From Pseudomonas floridensis (GTDB lineage Bacteria > Pseudomonadota > Gammaproteobacteria > Pseudomonadales > Pseudomonadaceae), in NCBI RefSeq assembly GCF_002087235.1, contig NZ_MUIO01000064.1, positions 1 to 64,000 of the forward strand: a stretch of 64,000 nt of DNA, in the 5' to 3' direction. The translations under genes and the position numbers were made by a program. The notes beneath the pieces were generated by a model, which was not told where the DNA came from, did no database searches, and was given only the letters and a program-made list of their open reading frames with translations. Positions 27,247 to 37,026 of the stretch are shown here, piece after piece (the first letter of the stretch is position 1; each line of letters opens with the position of its first letter).

Positions 27247-28433
27247 GCCAGAGCCTGAGCCAGACATTTCTGGCAATCACCCGCAACACCACCGACCTGG
27301 AATGGCTGCAAGGCGCGCTGGGTTCGCTGGGCCAGGTGGTCAGCGCCGGCAGCGGCAGCCTGGACGACCTGCTGGCGCTGGTCGACGTTACGTTCGCCAG
27401 CGTGGTGTTCGTGGGGCTGGATCGCGAGCACCTCATGAACCAGAGCGCGTTGATCGAAGGCGCGCTGGAAGCCAAACCGATGCTGGCGATCGTTGCACTG
27501 GGCGACGGCATGGACAACCAGTTGGTGCTCAATGCCATGCGCGCCGGAGCGCGGGATTTTGTCGCCTACGGCTCGCGTTCCAGTGAAGTGGCCGGTCTGG
27601 TGCGACGCTTGAGCAAACGCCTGCCCGCCGTTGCGCCGAACCCCAACATGAGCGGGCTGTCGGTGCTCTACGGCGCACAAAGTGATGGGGACGGCGCCTT
27701 GATTGCCACGCACCTGGCCATGGTCGTGCAGAAGGCCGGGCAACGCACCCTGTTGCTGGATTTGGGTTTGCCGCGTGGCGACAGCCTGGCGATGCTGGGT
27801 CTGGAATCGTCGTTCAGCTTTGGCGATGCCCTGCGCCACCTGCGCCGCCTCGACGCGACGCTGATCGACAGCGCTTTCACCACCCATGAGAGCGGCCTGC
27901 GAATACTGGCCTACACCGAAGCCGACGATCATCTGGAACAATCCAGCGCCGCCGAGCTGTACATGTTGCTCAGTGCGCTGCGTCAGCACTTTCAACACGT
28001 GATCGTGAACCTGGTCGGTCAGCCCGACAGCGAGGCATTGCGTACGCTGGTCAGCCACTGTGACCAGTTGCTGTGGTACGCGGACCAGAGCGTGCTGGGC
28101 TGTCGACGCAATTTGAACACGCTCAGTCTGTGGCGCGAAAAAGGCATGAAGCTTCAGCACGCCGGGCTGCTGGTCGACCGCTATCTGCGCTCGGTCGCGC
28201 CCAATTCGGACACCATCGGCAAGACCTTCGGCCTGCCGGTCCGCGCTGTGCTGCCTTACGCGCCGGAACTGCGCCTCAACGCCAAGAATCAAGGCGTGAC
28301 GCTTTTCGAACTGGCCTCACGCGACTCGCTGTGTTCCGGTTTGCGCAGACTGGGCGAGCACCTGGCACACCATTCCGAAGCCCAGGACAGACCCGATCAG
28401 GGCTGGCTGGCCCGACTGTGGGAGAACAGGTAA
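27243..28433 (+). CDS. tadZ: Tad pilus localisation protein TadZ/CpaE with an eroded P-loop
   Basis: A 396-residue protein: an N-terminal receiver-like domain without the full acidic pocket, then a ParA/MinD-like domain. In CpaE homologues the second domain begins with a deviant Walker A motif KGGxGKT; here the corresponding stretch is LYGAQSDGDGALIATHLAMV, with no Lys and no Thr/Ser after it. The later LLLDLGLPRGDSLAMLGLE matches the A' region. TadZ places the pilus machine, often at a pole. Loss of the P-loop suggests a structural rather than ATPase role. ATGA overlap with cpaC and TAATG overlap with tadA show tight coupling. Confidence 0.85.
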   Translation: MSQSLSQTFLAITRNTTDLEWLQGALGSLGQVVSAGSGSLDDLLALVDVTFASVVFVGLDREHLMNQSALIEGALEAKPMLAIVALGDGMDNQLVLNAMRAGARDFVAYGSRSSEVAGLVRRLSKRLPAVAPNPNMSGLSVLYGAQSDGDGALIATHLAMVVQKAGQRTLLLDLGLPRGDSLAMLGLESSFSFGDALRHLRRLDATLIDSAFTTHESGLRILAYTEADDHLEQSSAAELYMLLSALRQHFQHVIVNLVGQPDSEALRTLVSHCDQLLWYADQSVLGCRRNLNTLSLWREKGMKLQHAGLLVDRYLRSVAPNSDTIGKTFGLPVRAVLPYAPELRLNAKNQGVTLFELASRDSLCSGLRRLGEHLAHHSEAQDRPDQGWLARLWENR

Positions 28434-29689
28434 TGCCGGAAAAACTGTTTGGCATCTCGTCACGCTCGCAAAGCAGCGCCGACGACGGGCAAGGCCTGAA
28501 ACTGGTGCTGCACCGCTACATCATCGACGGCATTGAAGAGAGCGGCAAAAACCTGCTGGAAGGCTCGCGGCCGGTGCTGGCGCAATTCGTCATCGACAAG
28601 GTGGCCGAGTACGTCGCAAGGCTGAGACTGGCCATTTCACGTTATGAAATGGAGCGTCTGGCGGAAGAACTGGTCGACGAACTGACCGGTTTCGGCCCGC
28701 TGGAAGTGCTGCTGCGTGACGACTCGGTGACGGAAATTCTGGTCAACGGGCCGAGCAAAGTGTTCGTGGAGCGCGACGGCGTGCTGCATCACACCGACCT
28801 GCGCTTCATCGATTCCCACCACGTCGAGCGCGTCATGCAGCGCATTCTCGCGCCGCTCGGACGCAGGCTCGACGAATCTTCGCCGATGGTGGATGCACGT
28901 CTGCCCGATGGCAGCCGGGTCAACGCCATCATTCCGCCGATTGCGCTGGACGGGCCTTGCCTGTCGATCCGGAAGTTTCGCCGCGAGATGTTCAAAAGCG
29001 CCGACCTGGTGGCGATGCAGACCATCGATCAGCCGATCTTTGATTTCTTCGCCGAAGCCGTGGGCAAGCGTTGCAACGTGCTGGTCAGCGGCGGCACCGG
29101 CACCGGCAAGACTACGATGCTCAACGTGCTCAGCCAGTTGATCGACACCCATCAGCGTCTGGTAACCATCGAGGACGTCGCCGAACTGCAGCTCAATCAC
29201 CCGCACGTCGTGCGCCTGGAAACCCGTCCGCCCAATGCCGAAGGCCACGGCGAGGTGCGCGCCAGCGACCTGATCCGCAACTCGCTGCGGATGCGCCCCG
29301 ACCGCATCATTCTCGGCGAGATCCGTGGCGTCGAAGTGCTGGACGTGCTCACGGCCATGAACACTGGCCACGATGGCTCGATGAGCACCGTGCACGCCAA
29401 CAATGCCCAGGATGCCCTGCTGCGTCTGGAAACCCTGGTGGGCCTGACCGGACGGCAGATTCCGGAAAAGACCCTCAGGCAGATGATCTGCGCAGCGCTC
29501 GACGTGATCATCCAGTTGACCCGCCTGCCAGATGGCCGCCGTGCGGTCAGCGAGGTGGTGGAAGTGGTCGGCATCCGCGATGACGTCTACGTCACCAACA
29601 CCCTGTTCCGACTGGATCGGCGTACCGGTATCGGCTTTCAGCGCGAGGCGATCCATGCCGCCGGTGAAAAACTGCGACCCGGTTATTGA
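28433..29689 (+). CDS. tadA: Tad pilus assembly/retraction ATPase TadA/CpaF
   Basis: A 418-residue secretion ATPase of the GspE/VirB11 superfamily. The start at 28433 (MPEKLFGISSRSQSS) overlaps the tadZ stop by one base; upstream in-frame extension is the shadow of tadZ. The N-terminal domain includes ELTGFGPLEVLLRDDSVTEI and LVNGPSKVFVERDG. The catalytic core has Walker A VSGGTGTGKTTMLNVLSQLI, the Asp box VTIEDVAELQL, Walker B RPDRIILGEIRGVEVLDV and the His box NTGHDGSMSTVHANN. It powers Flp pilus polymerisation at the inner membrane with TadB and TadC. Confidence 0.94.
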   Translation: MPEKLFGISSRSQSSADDGQGLKLVLHRYIIDGIEESGKNLLEGSRPVLAQFVIDKVAEYVARLRLAISRYEMERLAEELVDELTGFGPLEVLLRDDSVTEILVNGPSKVFVERDGVLHHTDLRFIDSHHVERVMQRILAPLGRRLDESSPMVDARLPDGSRVNAIIPPIALDGPCLSIRKFRREMFKSADLVAMQTIDQPIFDFFAEAVGKRCNVLVSGGTGTGKTTMLNVLSQLIDTHQRLVTIEDVAELQLNHPHVVRLETRPPNAEGHGEVRASDLIRNSLRMRPDRIILGEIRGVEVLDVLTAMNTGHDGSMSTVHANNAQDALLRLETLVGLTGRQIPEKTLRQMICAALDVIIQLTRLPDGRRAVSEVVEVVGIRDDVYVTNTLFRLDRRTGIGFQREAIHAAGEKLRPGY

Positions 29690-29707
29690 GGATCAGGAGG
29701 CCGTGAC

Positions 29708-30592
29708 ATGAGCGCATCATTATGGCTGGCAATCATCGCCGTGCTGCTGCTCGGCGCTGCGGCCTGGCTGTTCCTCCTGGCGCTGAGCCGGGGCGACAGC
29801 GAGCGCGTGATGCAACGCCTGATCGCAGGCCAGGTCCAGCCAGTCGTGGAAAAACCCGGCTGGACGTACCTGGATCGGGCCTTTCTGCGCGCCGGGCTTG
29901 GCCATCCCACCGAACGGTATGGCCTGGCGCTGACGATTTGGGCAGTGATGATGCTGATCGGTTACCTCGGTTTCGACTGGCTGGGCGCCGTGACCGTGCT
30001 GATCGGCGTGCCCTTGCTACTGCGCCTGTTCGTTTCATGGCGCTACAAGAAACGGGTGCGGCGCATGGTCGAGCAATTGCCGCAGTTGCTCGATCACACG
30101 GTGCGCAGCCTCAAGTCCGGCAGAACCCTGGCCGACGCAGTGCTGCACGGCATCGAGGCCGCCGACCAGCCGCTACGCGACGGCATGCTCCGTATCGAGC
30201 GTAACGTGCAACTGGGCATCGGCCTGCCGGACGCCGCGCAGGATTTCGCCGAGTTGTATGAGCGCGACGAGTTTCACCTGTTTGCACTGGGCTTGCGGGT
30301 CAACCACCGTTACGGCGGCAACGCCAGTGAACTGATGGAAAACCTGATCCGGCTGATTCGCGAGCGGGAACAGGCCAGCCGCCAGCTGCGCGCCATGACC
30401 GGGGAAACGCGCATGACCTCGGTGGTACTGGCGCTGCTGCCGGTGGGCATGGCCGGGTACTTTCTGGCAGTCAACCCGACTTACCTGATTCACATGTGGA
30501 ACGATGGCGGCGGCCGGGTCATGTTGCTGGCGGCGTTCATCCTGCAGGTGGTCGGCTGCCTGGTGCTGTGGCGCATGCTGCGGAGTATCTGA
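29708..30592 (+). CDS. tadB: Tad pilus inner-membrane platform protein TadB
   Basis: A 294-residue protein of the type II secretion F (GspF) family: an N-terminal helix (SLWLAIIAVLLLGAAAWLFL), a central pair of helices around residues 75-105, a cytoplasmic F-domain (LPQLLDHTVRSLKSGRTLAD, FHLFALGLRVNHRYGGNASE, RQLRAMTGETRMTS) and C-terminal helices. It forms the platform with TadC on which TadA acts. GGAGG precedes the ATG. tadC follows one base after the stop. Confidence 0.9.
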   Translation: MSASLWLAIIAVLLLGAAAWLFLLALSRGDSERVMQRLIAGQVQPVVEKPGWTYLDRAFLRAGLGHPTERYGLALTIWAVMMLIGYLGFDWLGAVTVLIGVPLLLRLFVSWRYKKRVRRMVEQLPQLLDHTVRSLKSGRTLADAVLHGIEAADQPLRDGMLRIERNVQLGIGLPDAAQDFAELYERDEFHLFALGLRVNHRYGGNASELMENLIRLIREREQASRQLRAMTGETRMTSVVLALLPVGMAGYFLAVNPTYLIHMWNDGGGRVMLLAAFILQVVGCLVLWRMLRSI

Positions 30593-30593
30593 A

Positions 30594-31478
30594 ATGGCCA
30601 TATTTTTCTGCGCATTGATGCTCCTGACCGCGGCGCTGCTGGTGCTCTCCAACATCGCCCGCCAGCGCCGCAGCGAGCGTCTGGTGGCCCAGCGTCTCAA
30701 AGGCAAGATCGTGCGCGAAAGCCGGATCGGCAGTTGGCTGCGGCTGTTGGGTGACACGCGGCTGGGCCAGCGCAGTGTCAGTCTGGACAGCGAGACACAA
30801 CTGCTGCTCAACCGCATCGGTTGGCGGCGAGCCAGCAAGCGCTCCCTGTACGCCGCCTGCCAGATTGGCGTGCCTATCGGTCTGGTCACGGTGGTCGTGC
30901 TGGCTCAGACGCTGTTCTTCAAAGAAGTCACGCAACCGCTGGTCGCCCCCATGTTCGCGCTGTGCATCGGCTACCTGCTACCGAAAAGAATCCTGGCCGC
31001 TTATGCCAAGGCCCGTCAGAAACGCGTGGTGGTGGAAATTTCGACGTTCATTCCGCTGCTGCGCATTCTGTTCGAATCCGGCATGGCGGTGGAGCAGGCA
31101 TTGCGCGTGCTCAGCAGCGAGGGCAAGGACCTGCTGCCGGTGTTGTCCGAAGAGATCCGCGTGATCCTGATCCGGGTCGACTCAGGCCTGGAACTGGGCG
31201 AGGAGCTGCGCAAGGCCTCGGTCCTGCTGGCGGTGGACGAGTTCAGCGATACCTGCGTGATCCTCAACCAGTTGATTCATCAGGGCGGCGGAGCGTTGAA
31301 ATCACTGCTGGCCCTAAAACAATTGATTGACGACCGCCGCCTGACCCGCCTGCAGGAGTACATTTCCAAACTGTCGGCGAAGATGTCGGTGGTCATGATG
31401 GTCTTTCTGTTCCCGGCCCTGCTGATCGTGCTGGCGGGCCCAAGCTTCATCGCCCTGAGCCGTGCCCTCGGTGGTTGA
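30594..31478 (+). CDS. tadC: Tad pilus inner-membrane platform protein TadC
   Basis: A 294-residue GspF-family protein, the partner of TadB. The start at 30594 (MAIFFCALMLLTAALLVL) follows the tadB stop; the longer frame is the tadB shadow. The cytoplasmic F-domain reads VVVEISTFIPLLRILFESGM, AVEQALRVLSSEGKDLLP, EFSDTCVILNQLIHQGGG and ends with the membrane helix MSVVMMVFLFPALLIVLAGP. Next is tadD after 28 bases. Confidence 0.9.
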   Translation: MAIFFCALMLLTAALLVLSNIARQRRSERLVAQRLKGKIVRESRIGSWLRLLGDTRLGQRSVSLDSETQLLLNRIGWRRASKRSLYAACQIGVPIGLVTVVVLAQTLFFKEVTQPLVAPMFALCIGYLLPKRILAAYAKARQKRVVVEISTFIPLLRILFESGMAVEQALRVLSSEGKDLLPVLSEEIRVILIRVDSGLELGEELRKASVLLAVDEFSDTCVILNQLIHQGGGALKSLLALKQLIDDRRLTRLQEYISKLSAKMSVVMMVFLFPALLIVLAGPSFIALSRALGG

Positions 31479-31506
31479 CGCTCATGCTGTTCAAGGAAGA
31501 AACACA

Positions 31507-32247
31507 ATGAAAGCAGTCATTACATTAATCGGTATGTTGGTGCTCGGCGGTTGCGCCAGTGACGGCAGCGCGCTGTGGATGCAGGGCTCGAACCAGATCG
31601 CCAGTTGCCCCAAGCTGACTTCGGATCAGGAGTTCGCCCTGAATCTGGCCCAGAACATGGCTGACGAGGGGCGCCTGCACGCCAGCCTCGCCAATCTGGA
31701 AGGCCTGCCGGACACTCTGGGAGAAGTGCGTCTGCGCAAGGCCCGCGTATTGCGATTGTTGGGCAGCAACGAAGCCGAGCCCTTGTACCGCAGCCTGCTC
31801 GGCACCTGCCGGGCCGCACAGGGTGAGCACGGACTGGGCCAGTTGGCGGCGGCGCGTGGCGACAATGTCCAGGCGCAAGAGCATTTGCTGCGGGCCAGCA
31901 AGCTGGAACCCACCGACGAAAAAATCCGCAATGACCTGGGCGTGGTCTATCTGAATCAGCTGAAGCTCGAACAGGCACGATTCCAGTTCCTGACCGCCAT
32001 GGAACTCAAACAGTCCGACACACTGGCAGCGGTGAATCTGGTCACCCTGCTGATCTATCAGGACAACTGGACCAAAGCCGCCGAACTGGCGTCCCGCGCA
32101 GGCCTTACGCCTGAGCAGATCACCGGCGCCACTGCCCGCGCAGAAAAGCTCAAGGTCGCCGCCAACCGGCCTGCGGTCTTGAAGAAACCCCAGGTCGCAG
32201 CGGTGCTCGACCAAGACGAACGTCCAGCCAGTGGAGTACGCCCATGA
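31507..32247 (+). CDS. tadD: TadD, TPR lipoprotein of the Tad pilus
   Basis: A 246-residue lipoprotein: MKAVITLIGMLVLGG followed by the lipobox Cys (LGGC). An AAGGAAG ribosome-binding site sits upstream of the ATG at 31507. The body is made of tetratricopeptide-like helices (LAQNMADEGRLHASLANLE, RSLLGTCRAAQGEHGLGQLA, KIRNDLGVVYLNQLKLEQAR, QFLTAMELKQSDTLAAVNL). TadD acts as a pilotin-like or scaffold factor for the secretin. It overlaps the DUF3613 gene by four bases. Confidence 0.87.
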   Translation: MKAVITLIGMLVLGGCASDGSALWMQGSNQIASCPKLTSDQEFALNLAQNMADEGRLHASLANLEGLPDTLGEVRLRKARVLRLLGSNEAEPLYRSLLGTCRAAQGEHGLGQLAAARGDNVQAQEHLLRASKLEPTDEKIRNDLGVVYLNQLKLEQARFQFLTAMELKQSDTLAAVNLVTLLIYQDNWTKAAELASRAGLTPEQITGATARAEKLKVAANRPAVLKKPQVAAVLDQDERPASGVRP

Positions 32248-32519
32248 AAAACCTTGTGATGTGCGCCGCCCTGCTGGCGGCACTGGCGTCAGACGCGCTG
32301 GCCACAGATGCCCGCGGTGCCGCCGACCAGCCTCGTCAGACTCAAACCGAAACCTGGCTGCAATTGCAGGCCAAGGGCTCGGCGGCCTCGAGCATTCCTC
32401 AGACCAGCACGCCAGCCGAGCGCGACCTCAGCCTGCAGCGGTGGCTTGACAGCTACAAGCACGAAATACCGCCGTTCTATGACCAGGAGGCAGGTGGCAA
32501 GATTTCTTCCGGCAAGTAG
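32244..32519 (+). CDS. DUF3613 domain protein, last gene of the tad operon
   Basis: A 91-residue exported protein: a cleavable signal (MKNLVMCAALLAALASDALA), then the DUF3613 pattern ETWLQLQAKGSAAS...ERDLSLQRWLDSYKHEIPPF. The family is small, unstudied and commonly sits beside tad genes in Pseudomonas. The ATGA overlap with tadD indicates translation from the same mRNA. The operon ends here; tadE/tadG-like genes, expected next, are at the left edge of the window instead. Confidence 0.8.
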   Translation: MKNLVMCAALLAALASDALATDARGAADQPRQTQTETWLQLQAKGSAASSIPQTSTPAERDLSLQRWLDSYKHEIPPFYDQEAGGKISSGK

Positions 32520-32632
32520 GCTGCGTCCTTCAGCACGGTCCTGAAACTGGCTCTTACAAACCTGACTGCAGCACCCGGTCAAGCACTCCGTTATCATGCG
32601 CGGACTTTCGAGCTCCGAGATTCTGGACTGCC

Positions 32633-34417
32633 ATGCGCCGTTTGCTATGCCTGATGCTGTTGATTCTGACCTTGCCTGCCTTTGGCGCGGGCCTGCTGGA
32701 AAATCGTCCGGCCGCCACGCTGGGCGGCGCGAGCCTCGATAACAGCAAGGATTTCCTGCCCGTCCGTCAGGCCTTCCAGTTGAGCCTGATCGAGACCACT
32801 GCGCAATCGATCAAGCTGCGCTTCGTCGCCACTGAAGGCTATTACCTGTACCGCCATCGTTTTCAGTTCCGCACCGAGCCGTCCGACATCGGCCTGGGCG
32901 CAGCGCAGTTGCCTGAAGGCGAGAAGAAACACGACGAGTACTTCGGTGACGTGGAGGTCTATCACGGCATTCTGGACATCGACCTGCCGCGTAAGCCCGG
33001 CGAGGAACGCCCTTTCACTCTCGCAGTGACCTATCAGGGCTGCGCCGATAAAGGCCTGTGCTACCCGCCTGAAACCGAACGCATCGATATCGGCGACGTG
33101 GCCGCCGGCCCGGCGCCCTCCACCCCGGTTGCCGTCGGCAAAACCGAATGGAGCTGGAAAGAGCTGGCGTTGTTCTTCCTCGCGGGTGTGGGCCTGACCT
33201 TCACCCCTTGCGTGCTGCCGATGCTGCCAATTCTGTCCGGCGTGGTCCTGCGCGGTCAGGTCGGCGGACTGCGCGGTTTGAGCCTTTCATTGGCTTACGT
33301 GCTACCGATGGCCGTCTGCTTTGCCTTGCTCGGCGCCCTGATGGGCATGTTCGGCGCCAGCCTCAACCTGCAGGCACGCCTGCAATCGGCATGGGTGCTG
33401 GTGCCGTTTTCGGCTTTCTTCGTCGTCTTCGCCATCGCCATGTTCGGGCTGTTCGAACTGCGTCTGCCGCAAGGCCTGAGCAATCGGCTGGACCGCATTG
33501 CAGGTAAGACCGAAGGCGGTTCGTTGTGGGGTGCTGCGGTTCTGGGCGTGGTGTCCAGCCTGCTGGTTTCGCCATGCGTTTCGGCTCCGCTGGCCGGTGC
33601 ATTGCTTTACATCAGTGCCAGCGGCGATGCGCTGGGCGGTGCCTTGAAACTGTTCGCGCTGGGCCTGGGCATGGGCGCGCCACTGCTGCTGGTTGCCACG
33701 GGCGGCGCGGCCTGGCTGCCGAAAAGCGGTCCCTGGCTGGTCACGGTAAAAAACGCCATCGGCGTACTGCTGCTGGCTCTGGCCATCGGCTTGCTGAGCC
33801 GCATTCTGCCGGGACAGATCACCTTGCTGCTGGTCGGTTTGTTGAGTGCCGGCGTAGCGCTGTTCATGGGCACCCTGGAATTCACCGACAAAACGCCCCG
33901 TCAAAAGCTCGCTCAGCTCATCGGTCTGGTTCTATTGGTCTACGCTCTGGCATGCTGGTACGGCGCAATGACCGGCCAGACCGACCCCACACGTCCGTTG
34001 GGCCGCGCGCAAGCGACGGTCAGCAATGGTGCGGTAGCGTTGACGAGCAGTCAGTGGCAGACCGTCACCACCCCGGCGGAACTGGACCGGGCGTTCGACG
34101 AAGCAAAGCGCAATGGCAAGCCCCTGCTGATCGACTGGTACGCCGACTGGTGTATCAGCTGCAAAGTCATCGAACACGAAGTCTTGCCGGATCCCGGCGT
34201 GGTGCAACGGTTATCAGGCTACAGCCTGATCAAATTCGACATGACCGACAGCAACGCGCAACAACGCGCCCTGCTGGACCGCTACAAACTGTTCGGCCCG
34301 CCAGCGTTGCTGTTTTTCAATAAAAACGGCGAAGAACTGCAGGATGTTCGGGTCGTGGGGGAAATCGACGCTGCGGCGCTGATCGAACGCCTGAATGATG
34401 CAAATGACCAAATCTAG
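32633..34417 (+). CDS. dsbD: Thiol:disulfide interchange protein DsbD
   Basis: A 594-residue membrane reductase that carries electrons from cytoplasmic thioredoxin to the periplasm. Signal peptide (MRRLLCLMLLILTLPAFGAG); N-terminal alpha domain with the Cys pair in YQGCADKGLCYPP; a central transmembrane domain with redox Cys in FTPCVLPMLPILSGVV and SPCVSAPLAGALLY; and a C-terminal thioredoxin-fold domain with WYADWCISCKVIEHEVL. All six redox cysteines are present. It precedes aroQ as dipZ does in P. aeruginosa (recalled). Needed for cytochrome c maturation and disulfide isomerisation. Confidence 0.94.
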   Translation: MRRLLCLMLLILTLPAFGAGLLENRPAATLGGASLDNSKDFLPVRQAFQLSLIETTAQSIKLRFVATEGYYLYRHRFQFRTEPSDIGLGAAQLPEGEKKHDEYFGDVEVYHGILDIDLPRKPGEERPFTLAVTYQGCADKGLCYPPETERIDIGDVAAGPAPSTPVAVGKTEWSWKELALFFLAGVGLTFTPCVLPMLPILSGVVLRGQVGGLRGLSLSLAYVLPMAVCFALLGALMGMFGASLNLQARLQSAWVLVPFSAFFVVFAIAMFGLFELRLPQGLSNRLDRIAGKTEGGSLWGAAVLGVVSSLLVSPCVSAPLAGALLYISASGDALGGALKLFALGLGMGAPLLLVATGGAAWLPKSGPWLVTVKNAIGVLLLALAIGLLSRILPGQITLLLVGLLSAGVALFMGTLEFTDKTPRQKLAQLIGLVLLVYALACWYGAMTGQTDPTRPLGRAQATVSNGAVALTSSQWQTVTTPAELDRAFDEAKRNGKPLLIDWYADWCISCKVIEHEVLPDPGVVQRLSGYSLIKFDMTDSNAQQRALLDRYKLFGPPALLFFNKNGEELQDVRVVGEIDAAALIERLNDANDQI

Positions 34418-34545
34418 CCCCTGAGTCACAAACTTTGCGCGAATATCGCTCATCGTGCTGGCTACTGTTGTTAACTGGACAGTCCATTGCCCTTCCGGCA
34501 TAGTCGCCGGGCGTAACCGCTCGCAGACAATAAAAGGACTACACA

Positions 34546-34998
34546 ATGGCGACCCTTCTGGTTCTTCACGGACCTAACCTGAATCTGCTGGGCACTCGTG
34601 AACCGGGTGTCTATGGCACCGTCACCCTGCCCCAGATCAACCAGGACCTGGAACAGCGCGCCCGCGATGCCGGCCACCATCTGATGTACCTGCAAAGCAA
34701 TGCCGAATACGAACTGATCGACCGCATTCACGCGGCACGCGATGAAGGCGTGGACTTTATTTTGATCAATCCGGCGGCTTTTACGCATACAAGTGTGGCA
34801 ATACGTGACGCGCTGATGGGAGTGAGCATCCCATTCATCGAAGTGCATTTGTCAAACGTGCACAAACGCGAACCTTTCCGCCATCACTCCTACTTTTCAG
34901 ATGTTGCTGTGGGAGTGATCTGCGGCCTTGGCGCCAGCGGTTACCGACTGGCCCTGGAGGCCGCCCTGGAACAATTGGCCGTTAGCTCCAGGCCATGA
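34546..34998 (+). CDS. aroQ: 3-dehydroquinate dehydratase, type II
   Basis: A 150-residue dodecameric shikimate-pathway enzyme. Motifs: the active-site lid with Tyr in [18 protein letters not shown], the Asn/Ala block [20 protein letters not shown] and the substrate-binding His region [23 protein letters not shown] precedes the ATG by eight bases. It is followed by accB-accC, an arrangement widespread in gamma-proteobacteria. Confidence 0.95.
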   Translation: MATLLVLHGPNLNLLGTREPGVYGTVTLPQINQDLEQRARDAGHHLMYLQSNAEYELIDRIHAARDEGVDFILINPAAFTHTSVAIRDALMGVSIPFIEVHLSNVHKREPFRHHSYFSDVAVGVICGLGASGYRLALEAALEQLAVSSRP

Positions 34999-35078
34999 AC
35001 GGTGCAGCCAGAAGCTGACCTCATGGCTTTGAACCGGCTGCCGAACTGACTTACAGACCCCTTGGGAGTTGATGATTG

Positions 35079-35540
35079 ATGGATATTCGCAAAGTCAAGA
35101 AACTGATCGAATTGCTGGAAGAGTCTGGCATCGACGAACTGGAAATTCGTGAAGGCGAAGAGTCCGTACGAATCAGCCGTCACAGCAAGACGCCTGCACA
35201 GCAGTATTACGCGCCTGCCCCGGCACCCGCTCCGGTTGCTGCGCCAGTCGCTCCTGCTGCCGCTGCTCCAGCCGCTGCCGAGGCACCATCGGCCCCCGCG
35301 CTGAATGGCCACGTCGTCAAATCGCCAATGGTCGGTACGTTCTATCGCACCCCTGCGCCGACTTCGCCTGCATTCGTTGAAGTGGGCAAGACCGTCAAGG
35401 TCGGCGACACCATCTGCATCGTCGAAGCGATGAAAATGATGAACCACATCACGGCTGAAAAAGCCGGTGTGATCGAATCCATCCTGGTAGAAAACGGTCA
35501 GCCGGTTGAATTTGACCAGCCGCTGTTCACTATCGTTTGA
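35079..35540 (+). CDS. accB: Biotin carboxyl carrier protein of acetyl-CoA carboxylase
   Basis: A 153-residue carrier. The N-terminal domain ([20 protein letters not shown]) is followed by a flexible Pro/Ala linker (about 48-75) and the biotinyl domain with the biotinylated Lys in [12 protein letters not shown]. The ATG at 35079 is preferred to the TTG just before it. It donates carboxyl groups in the first step of fatty-acid synthesis and forms an operon with accC, 17 bases downstream. Confidence 0.95.
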   Translation: MDIRKVKKLIELLEESGIDELEIREGEESVRISRHSKTPAQQYYAPAPAPAPVAAPVAPAAAAPAAAEAPSAPALNGHVVKSPMVGTFYRTPAPTSPAFVEVGKTVKVGDTICIVEAMKMMNHITAEKAGVIESILVENGQPVEFDQPLFTIV

Positions 35541-35557
35541 ACCGGGGAGAGCCTGCG

Positions 35558-36901
35558 ATGTTGGAAAAAGTTCTGATCGCCAACCGCGGCGAAATTGCCT
35601 TGCGCATCTTGCGTGCCTGTAAGGAACTGGGCATCAAGACCGTCGCTGTACATTCCACGGCAGATCGCGAGTTGATGCACCTGGGCCTGGCGGACGAAAC
35701 CGTCTGCATCGGTCCGGCACCCGCCAACCTGTCCTACCTGCACATCCCGGCCATCATCGCGGCAGCCGAAGTGACCGGCGCCACGGCGATTCACCCCGGC
35801 TACGGCTTCCTCGCGGAAAACGCCGACTTTGCCGAGCAGGTCGAGAAATCCGGTTTTGCCTTCATCGGCCCAAAAGCCGACACCATTCGCCTGATGGGCG
35901 ACAAGGTATCGGCCAAGGACGCCATGAAGCGCGCCAAAGTGCCAACCGTTCCCGGTTCTGACGGCCCGCTGCCTGAAGACGAAGAAACGGCGCTGCGCAT
36001 CGGCCGTGAAGTGGGCTATCCGGTGATCATCAAAGCCGCCGGTGGCGGTGGTGGTCGCGGCATGCGCGTGGTTCACAAGGAAGAAGACCTGATCGAAGCC
36101 GCCAGCCAGACCCGCGCCGAAGCGGCTGCCTGGTTCAGCAACCCGATGGTCTACCTGGAAAAGTACCTGACCAACCCACGCCACGTGGAAGTCCAGGTCA
36201 TTTCCGACGGCCAGGGCCAGGCGATCCACCTTGGTGATCGCGACTGCTCGCTGCAACGCCGTCACCAGAAAGTTCTGGAAGAAGCGCCAGCGCCGTTCAT
36301 CGACGAACAGGCACGCAAGGACGTCTTTGCCGCCTGCGTGAAGGCGTGTATCGACATCGGCTATCGCGGTGCGGGCACGTTCGAGTTCCTGTACGAAAAC
36401 GGCCGCTTCTACTTCATCGAAATGAACACCCGTGTTCAGGTGGAGCACCCGGTTTCGGAAATGGTCACCGGCATCGACATCGTCAAGGAGATGCTCAGCA
36501 TCGCCGCCGGCAACAAACTGTCGTACACCCAGGATGACGTCGTCATCACAGGGCATGCGCTGGAATGCCGGATCAATGCCGAAGACCCGAAAACCTTCAT
36601 TCCGAGCCCAGGTCTGGTCAAGCACTTCCACGCTCCGGGCGGCAACGGCATTCGTGTCGATTCGCACCTGTACAGCGGCTACAAGGTGCCTTCAAACTAC
36701 GACTCGCTGATCGGCAAGCTGATCACTTGGGGTGCAACCCGCGAAGAAGCCATGGCTCGCATGCGCAATGCCCTGGATGAAATCGTGGTTGACGGGATCA
36801 AGACCAACATCCCGCTGCACCGTGACCTGACCCGTGATGAAGGCTTCTGCGAAGGCGGTGTCAACATTCACTACCTCGAGCACAAACTGGCCAATCAATA
36901 A
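35558..36901 (+). CDS. accC: Biotin carboxylase subunit of acetyl-CoA carboxylase
   Basis: A 447-residue ATP-grasp enzyme that carboxylates biotin on AccB. Start at 35558 ([20 protein letters not shown]) with GGGGAGA upstream. Conserved features: the Gly-rich loop [35 protein letters not shown], the catalytic Glu/Arg in [20 protein letters not shown] and [12 protein letters not shown] hairpin terminator follows 22 bases after the stop. Confidence 0.96.
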   Translation: MLEKVLIANRGEIALRILRACKELGIKTVAVHSTADRELMHLGLADETVCIGPAPANLSYLHIPAIIAAAEVTGATAIHPGYGFLAENADFAEQVEKSGFAFIGPKADTIRLMGDKVSAKDAMKRAKVPTVPGSDGPLPEDEETALRIGREVGYPVIIKAAGGGGGRGMRVVHKEEDLIEAASQTRAEAAAWFSNPMVYLEKYLTNPRHVEVQVISDGQGQAIHLGDRDCSLQRRHQKVLEEAPAPFIDEQARKDVFAACVKACIDIGYRGAGTFEFLYENGRFYFIEMNTRVQVEHPVSEMVTGIDIVKEMLSIAAGNKLSYTQDDVVITGHALECRINAEDPKTFIPSPGLVKHFHAPGGNGIRVDSHLYSGYKVPSNYDSLIGKLITWGATREEAMARMRNALDEIVVDGIKTNIPLHRDLTRDEGFCEGGVNIHYLEHKLANQ

Positions 36902-36923
36902 GCCAGTGTATTTCAGAACGACG

Positions 36924-36948
36924 AAGCCGCAGTGATGCGGCTTTGTTG
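36924..36948 (+). terminator. Terminator-like hairpin after accC
   Basis: AAGCCGCA, a GTGA loop and TGCGGCTT form a perfect 8-bp stem followed by a short TG-rich tail (TTTGTTGTTT). It lies between accC and prmA and probably ends the accBC transcript. Confidence 0.6.
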
Positions 36949-37026
36949 TTTGCACCGCTTGGAAGTAAACTTGCCCGCTTCTCGCGGCCAAGCCCGCACT
37001 TATTTTTGAATCGAAGGTAATCCGCC

